Source: Methylocapsa aurea (GTDB lineage: Bacteria; Pseudomonadota; Alphaproteobacteria; Rhizobiales; Beijerinckiaceae). From it: DNA of 64,000 nt. Positions 18,346-27,724 of this stretch are shown here, one piece after another. The notes beneath the pieces were generated by a model, which worked only from the letters and a program-made list of their open reading frames with translations, had not been told where the DNA came from and ran no database searches. The position numbers and the translations under genes were made by a program. Each line of letters opens with the position of its first letter. Positions within the stretch are counted from its first letter, which is position 1. The DNA lies in assembly GCF_000746085.1 (NCBI RefSeq), contig NZ_JQKO01000009.1, positions 122,501-186,500 of the forward strand, written 5' to 3'.

Positions 18346-20190
18346 ATGGAGTCCAACAATCGAAAACAGGCCTGGACTATCTGGTACGTCATCGTCGCCT
18401 TCACCGGCATGCTCCTGCTGCAGCAGGCGTGGAGCTCCTACCAGCAGACCGAAACGATTTCCTATAGCGAGTTCGAAAAGCGCATCGCCGAGAAGAAAAT
18501 CTCCGAGGTCGTGATCGGCGCGGATACGATCCAAGGGACGCTCAAGACGCCGGCTCCCAACGGCGTCAATAAATTCATCACTGTCCGGGTCGATCCGGCA
18601 TTGGCCGACAAGCTCGCGGCCGAAGGCGTCACCGTAACCGGCGCCCCGCCCGCTGGGATCATCGGCGCGGTCCTCGGCTGGGTCATTCCGGGCATCGCCT
18701 TCTATTTGCTCTGGGTTTTTCTATTTCGCAGATTGGCCGACAAGCAGGGCCTCGGCGGTCTCATGACCGTCGGCAAATCGCACGCCAAGGTTTATGTCGA
18801 GACCGACACCAAGGTTACATTCAAGGATGTCGCCGGCGTCGACGAAGCCAAATTCGAATTGCAGGAAGTGGTGGCCTTTCTCAAGGATCCGAAGGCTTTC
18901 GGCCGCCTCGGCGCCCGCGCGCCCAAAGGCATTCTCCTGGTCGGACCGCCTGGAACCGGCAAGACGCTGCTCGCCCGCGCGGTGGCGGGCGAAGCGGGCG
19001 TCTCCTTTTTCTCGATTTCGGGCTCCGAATTCGTGGAAATGTTCGTCGGCGTCGGCGCCGCCCGGGTCCGCGATCTTTTCGAACAGGCGCGCAAGGCCGC
19101 GCCCTGCATCATCTTCATCGACGAACTCGACGCGCTCGGCCGTTCGCGCTCGGCGGGCGGAATCGGCGGCTTCGATGAGAAGGAGCAGACGCTCAATCAG
19201 CTCCTGGCCGAGCTGGACGGTTTCGACCCCTCGATCGGCGTCATTCTGCTCGCCGCCACCAACCGTCCCGAAATCCTTGATCCCGCCCTCCTGCGGGCAG
19301 GTCGATTCGATCGCCAGGTGCTCGTCGATCGGCCTGATCACAAGGGACGGCTCGAAATCGTGCGGGTCCATGCGCGCAAGATCGTGATTGAGCCTGGGTT
19401 CGATCTTGATCGCGTCGCCAACATCACGACGGGCTTCACCGGCGCCGATCTTTCCAATCTGGTCAACGAGGCGGCGATCGTCGCGACCCGCCGCAGGGGC
19501 GCCGCGGTGAACTTCGAGGATTTTACCGCCGCGATCGAACGGATCGTTGCCGGGATCGAGAAGCGGAGCCGGATCTTGAGCGCGCCGGAGCGGCGGCGCG
19601 TCGCCTATCACGAGATGGGCCATGCGCTGGTCGCGGCCAGCCTGCCCGATGTCGACCCGGTGTTGAAAGTTTCGATCATCCCACGCGGCGTCGGCGCGCT
19701 TGGCTATACGATCCAGCGCCCCACGGAGGACCGCTTCGTTCTCGCCGCGAGCGAATTGCATCACCGCATCACGGTGCTAATGGGCGGACGAGCCGCCGAA
19801 ATGCTGATTTTCGAGGGCGACATTTCGACCGGCGCAGCCGACGATCTCCAGCGCGCCACCGACATCGCGATGGAAATGGTCACGCTCTATGGCATGGCCG
19901 CGGCGGTGGGACAGCGCACCTATAAGCCGCCGCCGCAAATGTTCCTCGGCTCGCAGCCGCTCGATAAGCCCGCGGCCTCGGAGGCGACGCAGCGCGAAAT
20001 TGATCTTAGCGTCAAAGACATGGTGACGAACGCCTTTATGGAGGCGCGCGACATTCTGGCGCGGCGGCGCGCCGATCTCGACAAAGGCGCCGAACTCCTG
20101 CTGACGAAAGAGGCGATCACGGCCGATGATTTTCCCGCCATCCGGCAAGCTGAGCCGACGCCGAGGTTGACTGCAACGCCTTCTGCCTAG
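18346..20190 (+). CDS. ATP-dependent zinc metalloprotease, FtsH family
   Basis: 614 residues. ATG 18346 follows GGGGAGTGAG at good spacing. One N-terminal helix (about residues 9-27), a periplasmic segment and a second helix (about 105-128) anchor it in the inner membrane. The AAA module has Walker A GPPGTGKT (about 200-207), Walker [11 protein letters not shown] and the arginine-finger region GRFDRQ. The zinc-protease motif HEMGH lies at about 422-426, with the third ligand region GAADDLQRA. All catalytic residues are present. It differs from canonical FtsH by a short C-terminus, and most alphaproteobacteria carry ftsH next to tilS, so this is probably an extra paralogue. Substrates unknown. 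Confidence 0.92.
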   Translation: MESNNRKQAWTIWYVIVAFTGMLLLQQAWSSYQQTETISYSEFEKRIAEKKISEVVIGADTIQGTLKTPAPNGVNKFITVRVDPALADKLAAEGVTVTGAPPAGIIGAVLGWVIPGIAFYLLWVFLFRRLADKQGLGGLMTVGKSHAKVYVETDTKVTFKDVAGVDEAKFELQEVVAFLKDPKAFGRLGARAPKGILLVGPPGTGKTLLARAVAGEAGVSFFSISGSEFVEMFVGVGAARVRDLFEQARKAAPCIIFIDELDALGRSRSAGGIGGFDEKEQTLNQLLAELDGFDPSIGVILLAATNRPEILDPALLRAGRFDRQVLVDRPDHKGRLEIVRVHARKIVIEPGFDLDRVANITTGFTGADLSNLVNEAAIVATRRRGAAVNFEDFTAAIERIVAGIEKRSRILSAPERRRVAYHEMGHALVAASLPDVDPVLKVSIIPRGVGALGYTIQRPTEDRFVLAASELHHRITVLMGGRAAEMLIFEGDISTGAADDLQRATDIAMEMVTLYGMAAAVGQRTYKPPPQMFLGSQPLDKPAASEATQREIDLSVKDMVTNAFMEARDILARRRADLDKGAELLLTKEAITADDFPAIRQAEPTPRLTATPSA

Positions 20191-20347
20191 CTAGGGCAAG
20201 ATCCTAAAAGGCGCTGACGCTCATTATATCGATCGCCATATAGGCTTTGATCGACATCAACGTCATGACTTTTAAACTGTGTTTTTTCAGCGCAGGCGCT
20301 ATCAAAAGATTGGCGCGAGGAGGGAAGCCCGCCTCCACGCCGGTCAA

Positions 20348-20401
20348 GAGCATATTCTTATGAGAGATTGGATATATCCGATGTCTCATAAGAATATGCT
20401 C
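20348..20401. repeat. 54-bp palindrome containing the GATATATCCGATGTCTC core
   Basis: The two 27-base arms are complementary except at two positions. The element runs from GAGCATATTCTTATGAGA to the mirrored end AATATGCTC. Its centre is the same sequence as the 26-bp palindromes at 3351 and 6487, so those copies look like this one with decayed or replaced flanks. It lies between ftsH and the next gene and could fold into a very stable hairpin. Confidence 0.8.
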
Positions 20402-20482
20402 TAACCCTTTGAATCTGGGCGATCTAGGAACGCAGGTCCGTCGGCGTAGCCCGCCGCGGTTCGCGTATGAAGGAGACGAATT

Positions 20483-20896
20483 TTGTCCCATGCCCCCATC
20501 CATCCCGAGCCAAGCCACAGGCCATTCCCGCATGGTTTCCGGCGCGTCCGCCTCGAATTGGCGCGCGAGAAAAATCATCCCGGAGGCAGCGCGCAGGACG
20601 GCTATATTCTCATCATTCCGCTCGACGCCGAGGGGCGGATTGATGTCGAATCCTGGCGGGAGCATCGCGATCTTTGCCGAATCGTGCGATTTCGCGCCGG
20701 CGAGGATGACGAGATCGGCCACCTCAGGCGCAAACCAGGCGGCAGCTGGACGCTGCACTACGACGCTGCCGGCGGCGTCGAGGACGAAAATATCCGCCAT
20801 CTCGAAAACGATCATTTCATCATCGGCGACTATATCGCGATCCGCGAGGAGGATGAACTTCATACGTTCCAAGTGGCGTCTGTCGATTACGTCTGA
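20483..20896 (+). CDS. conserved-looking hypothetical protein
   Basis: 137 residues. TTG 20483 is set as start because AAGGAG (20470-20475) stands seven bases upstream. The protein is soluble and acidic towards the C-terminus, with no signal peptide or membrane helix. A basic HGFRRVRLELAREKNHP is followed by a beta-rich part (YILIIPLDAEGRID, WTLHYDAAG) and the acidic end IAIREEDELHTFQVASVDYV. I do not recognise a family. It stands alone between ftsH and the HMA-SafE gene. Confidence 0.72.
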   Translation: MSHAPIHPEPSHRPFPHGFRRVRLELAREKNHPGGSAQDGYILIIPLDAEGRIDVESWREHRDLCRIVRFRAGEDDEIGHLRRKPGGSWTLHYDAAGGVEDENIRHLENDHFIIGDYIAIREEDELHTFQVASVDYV

Positions 20897-21038
20897 AGCC
20901 AGGGGGCCCTCTCCGAAATACGGGGGATTCTGGGTCGCCTCACGCGCGCGCGTCCAGCGCAGCGGCGCCTGCACGGTCGCTTGACCATCGCGCGCCCTTC
21001 ATAGCCCCGGCTTGTCTAAGGATGGATTGGACCTCGTC

Positions 21039-22715
21039 ATGAAGGCGCATGGCGTCAGCTTTCACGCACGAGGAATGCATTGCTCTGGCTGCGAGCACAT
21101 CATCGAAGACGCGGTGCGCAAGCTGCCTGGGGTGCAGCGAATCAAAGCGGATTATGCAACCGAGACGGTCGGGGTCGTCTTCGATCCAGCATTGACGAAT
21201 ATCGAGGACATCTGCGCCGCCGTCTCGCAGAGGGGCTATCGCTGCGCTCTGCCTGATGAGGTCCCTGCCCCGCGCAATAGGCTGAAGACGCTCGCCGCCA
21301 TTATCCTGGGCGTCGTCGGCATCCTTCTCATCATCTTCCTCGACACCTGGTTCATCAGCACAAGCGGCGCGCCCGACGTCAGCAAACATATGAGCTATGG
21401 CCTGATCCTGACGCTTGGATTGCTGACTGGGTTCCATTGCGTCGGCATGTGCGGCGGCTTTGTCCTGAGCTACACGGCGGACGACGCGCGCATGGGACAA
21501 AACTCCCACTTGTCGCATCTGCTTTACGGCGCAGGAAAGACCCTCTCCTATACGGTCATCGGCGCGATGTTCGGCCTGCTGGGCGCCGTCATAGCCTTCA
21601 CGCCGATGCTGCGCGGCGTCGCGGGCGTCGCCGCCGGCCTCTTTCTGATCGTGTTCGGCCTGAACATGCTGAACCTCTTCCCGGCGCTGCGCAGAATCCG
21701 GCTTAAGCTCCCGGCCTCACTCTCATGGGCGGTGTCAGGCCAGCAGACCCGAAGCCGCAACCGGCCCTTTGTGATTGGATTGTTGAACGGCCTGATGATC
21801 GCCTGCGGCCCATTGCAGGCGATGTATGTGATGGCGGCGGGAACCGGCAGCGCCATCGAGGGCGGCAAGATGCTGTTTACCTTCGGCGCCGGAACGCTGC
21901 CGGTCCTCCTCAGCTTTGGCTTTCTCACCAGTCTGATCTCGGGCGCGCTGACCCATCAATTGTTGCGCGCCTCGGGGGTTATTTTGATTCTCTTGGGAGC
22001 GGTCATGATCAATCGCGGACTGATCCTGACCGGCGCGGGTTATGATCTGCAATCCGCCCTGACGACGGCATCGACGAAGCTCGGCCTCGCAAAGCCCCCC
22101 GCCGCTTCGTCGGCGGTTGAGAGCCATGTTCAAACCATCGCGATGGATGTCGTCAAATCGGGATTTGAACCGAACCATTTCGTCTTGCGCCGCGGGGTTC
22201 CAGTCAGATGGATCATTGACGGCAAGGAAATCACCCATTGCAACAAGCGCATTGTCGTCCCCAAGTTGGGATTGGAGTTCGATGTCAAAGAGGGCGCCCA
22301 GACCATCGAATTCACGCCGAGTGAACTAGGCGTCATCCCGTGGAGCTGCTGGATGGGCATGTTGCACGGCCAGTTTGAGGTGATCGCCGACGTCGAGGTC
22401 GCGACCAAAGCGCCGCAGACCGTTGAGCCGAAAATTGGAGCCCCCGCGCGACCCGCCATCGACGAAGCGGCGCCGGCCCCTCCGGCCTTGGCGCGAACAT
22501 CCGAGCCTGAGAAAAGCGCCGCGACGCCAGCAACCTATAAAGTCGTTGCCGGCGATAGCCTCGCCAAGATCGCCCGCAAGCTCTATGGCGATGCGCGGAA
22601 ATGGACCGAGATCGCCACAGCCAATCCACATCTCAATCGAAGCAAGCTGAAAGCGGGCCAAATCATTCAGCTTCCGGCTCCCCCATTGAGGGAAACGAAA
22701 CGGGAGGCGAAGTAG
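21039..22715 (+). CDS. HMA - SafE-like transporter - cupredoxin-like - LysM fusion protein
   Basis: About 558 residues from ATG 21039 (an upstream TTG 21012 is in frame). Domains in order: a heavy-metal-associated domain with GMHCSGCE (Cys at about 15 and 18); one helix; a six-helix SafE/UreH-like region (about 115-345) beginning GLLTGFHCVGMCGGF and containing ACGPLQAMYVMAAGTG; a cupredoxin-like domain with HCNKRIVVP and the late WSCWMGMLHG; a Pro/Ala linker; and a C-terminal LysM repeat (YKVVAGDSLAKIARKLYGD). The first three parts recur together in bacterial metal-handling proteins, so copper transport or delivery is likely. The LysM tail would tie it to the cell wall. Confidence 0.85.
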   Translation: MKAHGVSFHARGMHCSGCEHIIEDAVRKLPGVQRIKADYATETVGVVFDPALTNIEDICAAVSQRGYRCALPDEVPAPRNRLKTLAAIILGVVGILLIIFLDTWFISTSGAPDVSKHMSYGLILTLGLLTGFHCVGMCGGFVLSYTADDARMGQNSHLSHLLYGAGKTLSYTVIGAMFGLLGAVIAFTPMLRGVAGVAAGLFLIVFGLNMLNLFPALRRIRLKLPASLSWAVSGQQTRSRNRPFVIGLLNGLMIACGPLQAMYVMAAGTGSAIEGGKMLFTFGAGTLPVLLSFGFLTSLISGALTHQLLRASGVILILLGAVMINRGLILTGAGYDLQSALTTASTKLGLAKPPAASSAVESHVQTIAMDVVKSGFEPNHFVLRRGVPVRWIIDGKEITHCNKRIVVPKLGLEFDVKEGAQTIEFTPSELGVIPWSCWMGMLHGQFEVIADVEVATKAPQTVEPKIGAPARPAIDEAAPAPPALARTSEPEKSAATPATYKVVAGDSLAKIARKLYGDARKWTEIATANPHLNRSKLKAGQIIQLPAPPLRETKREAK

Positions 22716-22727
22716 TCTTCGCTAGGG

Positions 22728-24281
22728 TCAGGGCGAGGACAGGTCCAGCGCGCCAGTCAGATCGCCGAGCTTTTGACCATGCGCCGCCATGGCCTCGTCG
22801 CGCAGGCGCAGGCCATCGAGAACCGGCAAATCAAACCGCCGCGTGATGAAGCGCAGCACCGAGGTCGTGTCGTAAAGCGTATGATCGACAAAGCCCTTCT
22901 TGGCATAGGGCGATATGATCAAGGCCGGGATCCTGTTGCCCGGCCCCCAGCGGTCGCCTTTTGGCGGCGCGACATGGTCCCAGAAGCCGCCGTTTTCATC
23001 ATAGGTCACGATCACAAGCATGTGGCCCCATTGCGGGCTTTTCTCGAGATGCGCGACAACCTCCGCGATATGTTCGTCGCCCGAGAGTATGTCGGCATAG
23101 CCCGGGTGCTCGTTGAGATTGCCCTGCGGCTTGTAGAAACCGACTTGCGGCAAAGTCCCAGCGTCGATCGCCTCGATGAAGGCCGCCCCATTGAGGCCGC
23201 CGTCGCGTAAATGCTGGGCGCGCGCGGCCGACCCCGGCGCCATGGCCGCGAAATAATTGTAGGGCTGGTGATGGAATTGGAATCTCACGGCAGAATCGGC
23301 GACCCCATCGAGGGCCGCCCGCCAGGCGCCGGCATACCAGGCCCAGGTCACCCCTTTCGCACTAAGGAGATCGCCGATGGTCGGCTCGGTCTGCGGCGGA
23401 AGCGTTGTCTCCGCGTTCGGATCGGCATAGGCGGGGTCGCCGCCGGGCGCGGGCTTGTTGGCGCTTGGTTGATAGGGCGGCTGCATCGTATTGACGGCGT
23501 AAAGATCCGGCGAGAGCGCGCCGTCATTGACGAATTTCGGCTTGCCCTCGAGCGCCGACCTCGGCGAATCCGGGGCGAGCTTCAAAGTCACTCCGTCATC
23601 CTCGACAACGGCGATCAGGCCTTTGGCCGGCTTTTTGTCGGCATTTGGAAAGCGCGGCTCGCAGGCGCAGGCCAAATAGAAATGATTGACGAAGGAGCCG
23701 CCGAAAGCGGCCATGAAGAAATTATCGGCGAGCGCATAGCGCTTGGCGACCGACCAGAGCGGCAGCTTCGATCCATCGTAATATCCCATCACCAGCGCGC
23801 CGGAATCGCCATAGGCTACAAAGCGATCGTTCTTGCCGCCATTGATCTGCATCTGATTCTGATAGAAGCGATGCACGAGATCGACCGTCGGGACGCTGAT
23901 CGGCGTGTTCAAGCCGGCGGGATCGTCGATCGCGAAAACGGCATTGGGAAGATGCGCGGTCTGCGCTTCGGTCACCGCAGGAACGACTCCCTTCGCGGTC
24001 AACCCTTTCCAGATCGGCGGCAATTCCGGCAAGAGCGAGCCGTCGCGATCGAATTGGCGCGCCGCCTCAGGCGTTTGTTTGGAAAGTCCATTCGCGCCGG
24101 GAAAATGACCATAAAGATTATCGAAGCTGCGATTTTCCGCGTAGATCACGACAATCGCCTCGATTTTCTCCAGCCCATCGGGAGAAGCCAGAGCGCTGTT
24201 CGCGCCTTGGACGCTCCCTGCCGCAAGCGCGAGAACGCCAATGCCCGCAGTCGCTCGACGCGCAAAATTGATGATTGTCAT
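22728..24281 (-). CDS. secreted AcpA-type phosphoesterase (phospholipase C/acid phosphatase family)
   Basis: 517 residues with a signal peptide of about 32 residues. The start of the mature enzyme has IVVIYAENRSFDNLYGHFPGANG, the metal-binding nucleophile region of the PF04185 phosphoesterase superfamily (Francisella AcpA, bacterial phospholipase C). Later come GDSGALVMGYYDG, the ADNFFMAAFGGSFVNH region and VIVTYDENGGFWDHVAPP, which supplies more metal ligands. It should hydrolyse phosphomonoesters or phosphodiesters outside the cytoplasm. Its 3' end converges on the metal-protein gene with a 12-bp gap. The substrate cannot be assigned from sequence. Confidence 0.88.
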   Translation of the reverse strand: MTIINFARRATAGIGVLALAAGSVQGANSALASPDGLEKIEAIVVIYAENRSFDNLYGHFPGANGLSKQTPEAARQFDRDGSLLPELPPIWKGLTAKGVVPAVTEAQTAHLPNAVFAIDDPAGLNTPISVPTVDLVHRFYQNQMQINGGKNDRFVAYGDSGALVMGYYDGSKLPLWSVAKRYALADNFFMAAFGGSFVNHFYLACACEPRFPNADKKPAKGLIAVVEDDGVTLKLAPDSPRSALEGKPKFVNDGALSPDLYAVNTMQPPYQPSANKPAPGGDPAYADPNAETTLPPQTEPTIGDLLSAKGVTWAWYAGAWRAALDGVADSAVRFQFHHQPYNYFAAMAPGSAARAQHLRDGGLNGAAFIEAIDAGTLPQVGFYKPQGNLNEHPGYADILSGDEHIAEVVAHLEKSPQWGHMLVIVTYDENGGFWDHVAPPKGDRWGPGNRIPALIISPYAKKGFVDHTLYDTTSVLRFITRRFDLPVLDGLRLRDEAMAAHGQKLGDLTGALDLSSP

Positions 24282-24456
24282 TCCACCTCCCCCGAGCAGC
24301 CGCGAAGGCCTGGGGCAGCGTCCCGCCTCATCCTCCCGCGCTCCGATTCATGCCGCTTTGTCATTGCATTCTCTTGACGCCTTGGGGCAAGCGGTATGTT
24401 TTGCGCCCCGGAACGGGCAAGGGCGGCTTTCTCCCGAAAAGAGTTGAATTGCCGAC

Positions 24457-25029
24457 ATGAGCAATAACGTTGACTTGCGTGATCCGCGTGAAAGCCTTCC
24501 CGACCTCGTGCGGGACAAGCTTGACGTGATTTTCGTCGGCATCAATCCTTCGACGTTTTCGGTCGCCCAAGGGCATTATTTCGCCCGCGCGGCAAACCGG
24601 TTCTGGCCCTCGTTCTCACGCTCGGTTCTCAGCCATTCCGCGCGCCGCTCCCTTGGCGTTTCGCGTTTGGAGCCGGCGCATGACCGCCAGCTCCTCGATC
24701 ACGGGTTTGGCTTCACCGACGCGGTCAAACGCCCGACCGCGCGCGCCAGCGATCTCACGTCAGCGGAATTTGAGGCGGCCATGCCGCACCTTTTGGAAAA
24801 ACTCGAGCGGCTTCAACCGCACATAGCCTGTTTCCATGGGACGATGGCGTATCGGCGGGTTCATCGCGCTCTGGTCGCTGCGAAATCCGATCCAATCCTC
24901 GGTCTGCAGTCGCTCCGGATCGGCCAAACGCAAGTCTTTGTGGTCCCCAATCCAAGTCCGGCCAACGCACACTTCACCCCAGCCGACCAGGTGCTCTGGT
25001 ACGATCGGCTCGCCGCCTGCCTTGCCTAA
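24457..25029 (+). CDS. mug: mismatch-specific uracil-DNA glycosylase (Mug/TDG family)
   Basis: 190 residues. The catalytic-site motif GINPS occupies residues 28-32, followed by HYFARAANRFWP, and the second family motif NPSPANAHF is near residue 165. Mug removes uracil or ethenocytosine opposite guanine in base-excision repair. The Mug-type GINPS Asn is present. It is divergent from the phosphoesterase gene, with 175 bp between the two starts. A TTGACG...TATGTT pair with 15-base spacing at 24374-24400 might be its promoter. Confidence 0.9.
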   Translation: MSNNVDLRDPRESLPDLVRDKLDVIFVGINPSTFSVAQGHYFARAANRFWPSFSRSVLSHSARRSLGVSRLEPAHDRQLLDHGFGFTDAVKRPTARASDLTSAEFEAAMPHLLEKLERLQPHIACFHGTMAYRRVHRALVAAKSDPILGLQSLRIGQTQVFVVPNPSPANAHFTPADQVLWYDRLAACLA

Positions 25030-25051
25030 GCTTGACCGCGCGACCCGAAAA

Positions 25052-25080
25052 GCCGCCTCCGGGGCGCAATAAGAGGCGGC
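25052..25080 (+). terminator. possible terminator hairpin after mug
   Basis: An 8-bp perfect stem (25052-25059 with 25073-25080) and a 13-base loop lie 22 bp after the mug stop. It has no T-run, so support is weak. Confidence 0.35.
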
Positions 25081-25239
25081 CTAGATGCGAATCGCGCTGG
25101 CTCAATCGATCGGTTTCAGAGCAACCACGAAATCCGCCTTGACTTCGCTGCTCTGGCTTTCATAAAGGGTCCGGCTTCGCGCGGCTTGGCGCGAATTCCC
25201 GACGCCTTGAATTTTGCGGCCAATAGATCGGCCGCCGGC

Positions 25240-25314
25240 GGGTGCGTAGCTCAGCGGGAGAGCACTCCCTTCACACGGGAGGGGTCACAGGTTCAATCCC
25301 TGTCGCGCCCACCA
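25240..25314 (+). tRNA. tRNA-Val (anticodon CAC)
   Basis: A 75-nt cloverleaf. The acceptor stem GGGTGCG pairs with CGCGCCC. The D arm is TAGCTCAGCGGGAGAGC. The anticodon stem CTCCC/GGGAG encloses the loop TTCACAC, so the anticodon is CAC, reading GTG. The T loop contains GGTTCAATCC, and ACCA is encoded at the 3' end. It is the second valine isoacceptor in the window; the other at 52 kb has TAC. Confidence 0.96.
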
Positions 25315-25443
25315 TTCAAGCGCTTGCATTTAAAAATGCGCCGGCATCGCCCTTTCCAGCGGCTTCGGAAGGTTTGCCCTCCGGGAAGCAGAAATCGCAA
25401 ATTTCTGGGAAAACATCGGCTGATTATCACGATTGGCCGACTA

Positions 25444-27114
25444 TCAAGGCGCGTCTTCCCGAAGAACGCGCCGCAGGATTTTTCCTATGGTCGATTTTGG
25501 CAACTCCTTGCGAAACTCGATTTGACGCGGAACCTTGTACCCGGCCAGACTTTTCCGGCAATGGGCAACCAAATCCTCCGCCGTGAGATTGACGTCTCGC
25601 TTCACTACAAAGATTTTTACTACTTCTCCAGAATTGGCGTCCGGCACGCCAACGGCGCCCACATCAAGAACACCCGGGTGCATCGCCACCACGTCTTCCA
25701 CTTCGTTCGGATAGACTTTCAAGCCTGAGACCACAATCATATCCTTCTTGCGATCGACAATGCGAATAAACCCCTTCTCATCCATGACCGCGATATCGCC
25801 GGTGCGCAGGAAGCCGTCCGGCATGATCGCCTTGGCCGTTTCGTCAGGGCGTCTCCAATAGCCCTTCATGATCTGAGGACCGCGCACGCATAGTTCTCCG
25901 GCTTGGCCGATGGGCAGATCGCGCCCTTGGTCGTCACGGATCGCCACTTCGGTCGAGGGCATGGGAAGGCCGATGGAGCCGTTGAATTGGGAAAGATTGA
26001 ACGGGTTCATCGTCACGCCGGGCGAAGCCTCCGTCAGGCCATAGGCTTCGATGAGGGTTCTGCCGGTGATCTTCCTCCATCTTTCGGCGACCGACCGATG
26101 CAACGCCATCCCCCCGGCAAGGCAATTGCGCAGGCGCGAGAAATCCACCCTGCCGAAGTCGGGATGACGGAGCAAGGCGTTGAATAGGGAATTCACGCCG
26201 GTGATGGCCGTGAACGGATGCTTCCCCAGCTCCTTCACGAAATCGGCGATATTGCGCGGATCCGTGATCAGCACATTTGTGGCGCCGATCTTGAGGAAGA
26301 TGAGGCAATTCGCGGTGATGGCGAAGATATGATAGAGGGGCAATGCCGTAATGATAATTTCGCGACCTTCTTCAAAAAATGGCTTCATCCAGGCATGGGC
26401 TTGCTGCAAGTTTGCCAAGACATTGCCGTGAGTAAGCATGGTTCCCTTGGGAACGCCCGTGATCCCGCCCGTGTATTGCAGGAAGGCAATATCGTCATGT
26501 CCCAGCTTCGCTGGCTTCCACTCTAACGCCTCGCCTTGCTTCAAGGCCGATCGGAAGGAAACCGCCCCAGGGATCAGCCATGCCGGAACCCTTCTTTTCA
26601 CGTGCTTGACGATGAAATTGACAAAGACGTTTTTGGGGAAGGCCAGCATATCGCCGATCTGTGTGGTAACGACATGCTTGATCTCTGTGTCGGCGATGAC
26701 TTCCGCGAGGACCCAAGCGCTGTTCTCGACAATCACGATGGCCTCAGCCCCAGAATCCTTCAGCTGGTGAGCCAACTCCCTGGGCGTATAAAGTGGATTG
26801 CAGTTCACCACCGTGTAGCCGGCCCGGAGGACGCCGAACAAGGCGATCGGGTATTGTAGAATATTCGGCATCAGCAAGGCGACTCGGGCGCCTGGTTGCA
26901 GGTTTAGCCCCCCTTGCAGGTAGGCGCCGAAATTGCGCGACAAGCGGTCGAGATCGCGATAGGTGACGGCTTGGTCCATGTTGACGAAAGCTGCGCGCTG
27001 CCCGAAGGCGGCAACGCTCCTATCGAACAACTCGCCGAGCGATTGGTGCTCGTCGACATTCACTTCGGCGGCTACGCCAGCCGGATAGCTTTTCAGCCAA
27101 ATCTTCTCCATCAT
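25444..27114 (-). CDS. fadD: long-chain fatty acid-CoA ligase-type AMP-binding enzyme
   Basis: 556 residues, usual for FadD. It activates a fatty acid to the acyl-AMP and then acyl-CoA. The AMP-binding loop reads YTGGITGVPKGTMLTH; Ile stands where the family consensus has Thr or Ser. Later motifs are normal: EAYGLTEASPGVT, LRTGDIAVMDEKGFIRIVDRKKDMI and the C-terminal catalytic-lysine region LPKSTIGKILRR. ATG 27114 has AAGGTAAGG upstream. It is convergent with tRNA-Val. Chain-length preference cannot be read, and the symbol is by family resemblance. Confidence 0.85.
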   Translation of the reverse strand: MMEKIWLKSYPAGVAAEVNVDEHQSLGELFDRSVAAFGQRAAFVNMDQAVTYRDLDRLSRNFGAYLQGGLNLQPGARVALLMPNILQYPIALFGVLRAGYTVVNCNPLYTPRELAHQLKDSGAEAIVIVENSAWVLAEVIADTEIKHVVTTQIGDMLAFPKNVFVNFIVKHVKRRVPAWLIPGAVSFRSALKQGEALEWKPAKLGHDDIAFLQYTGGITGVPKGTMLTHGNVLANLQQAHAWMKPFFEEGREIIITALPLYHIFAITANCLIFLKIGATNVLITDPRNIADFVKELGKHPFTAITGVNSLFNALLRHPDFGRVDFSRLRNCLAGGMALHRSVAERWRKITGRTLIEAYGLTEASPGVTMNPFNLSQFNGSIGLPMPSTEVAIRDDQGRDLPIGQAGELCVRGPQIMKGYWRRPDETAKAIMPDGFLRTGDIAVMDEKGFIRIVDRKKDMIVVSGLKVYPNEVEDVVAMHPGVLDVGAVGVPDANSGEVVKIFVVKRDVNLTAEDLVAHCRKSLAGYKVPRQIEFRKELPKSTIGKILRRVLREDAP

Positions 27115-27724
27115 CCTTACCTTTTCTGCCCTCTGGAAGGAGCAGTCGCGATGCTGTTGTGGCCCCGCAACTGCCTCGCCGCGGGGTCGGCGCCGCCGAG
27201 CGGCTGTGGCCCAAGCCGCTGAAACGCAGCATATTAGGAACTGTGCAATTTGCTCAAAATCATGCGCTCAGCAGCCCTTCGATGGAACGGATAGCAAACT
27301 TCGTGAAGCCGCCTGAATCTTTTGAGCAGACTCACGTGCGTCCAGACGTCATCGCCTGTAGGCGCGACGCGCTTCCAGCCGAACGGCGCGCCGCGGACTG
27401 CGCGGCGCCAATCGCCGTTTCTGACGCAGAGACCGAATAACGTCATTACGCTGCAGCGCAGCGAGCCTAAGGGCAAAAGCGTCCGCCCGCGCGCGGCGAG
27501 TAGGCGGCCATCGCAGCATTCGCGCGTCGCCTTCGAGAACGCCCACATCCGCACAAACAAGCGGCCCAACGAGCGACTTCCTTTGAACCGCCTCGCACAG
27601 TTTGCAAGCTTGTCCTCGGCGCGGATCCGCTTGGCCGAAAACGAGGGATCTTTGTCCTTGTCGCCGATGGGAACGGAGAACAACATAGCCCCGTAAATAC
27701 ACGAGCCCCCAAGAAGATGTCGCC
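27115..27724. other. 610-bp divergent intergenic region, no convincing gene
   Basis: This lies between the fadD-like and glxA-like genes, which diverge. A 173-codon minus-strand frame (27234-27755) and a 124-codon plus-strand frame (27322-27696) cross each other here. Neither shows domain motifs or a good ribosome-binding site, and the minus-strand one would overlap the start of the regulator gene. I leave both uncalled. Promoters for both neighbours should lie here. Confidence 0.45.

Noticed and set aside
20348-20401. Insertion sequence or transposase remnant
   Set aside because: The palindrome has inverted ends, but no transposase fragment or clear target duplication is visible, so I list it only as a repeat.
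27300-27720. tmRNA or other large structured RNA
   Set aside because: I looked for a tRNA-like end or a tag-encoding frame ending in Ala-Ala and found neither on either strand.
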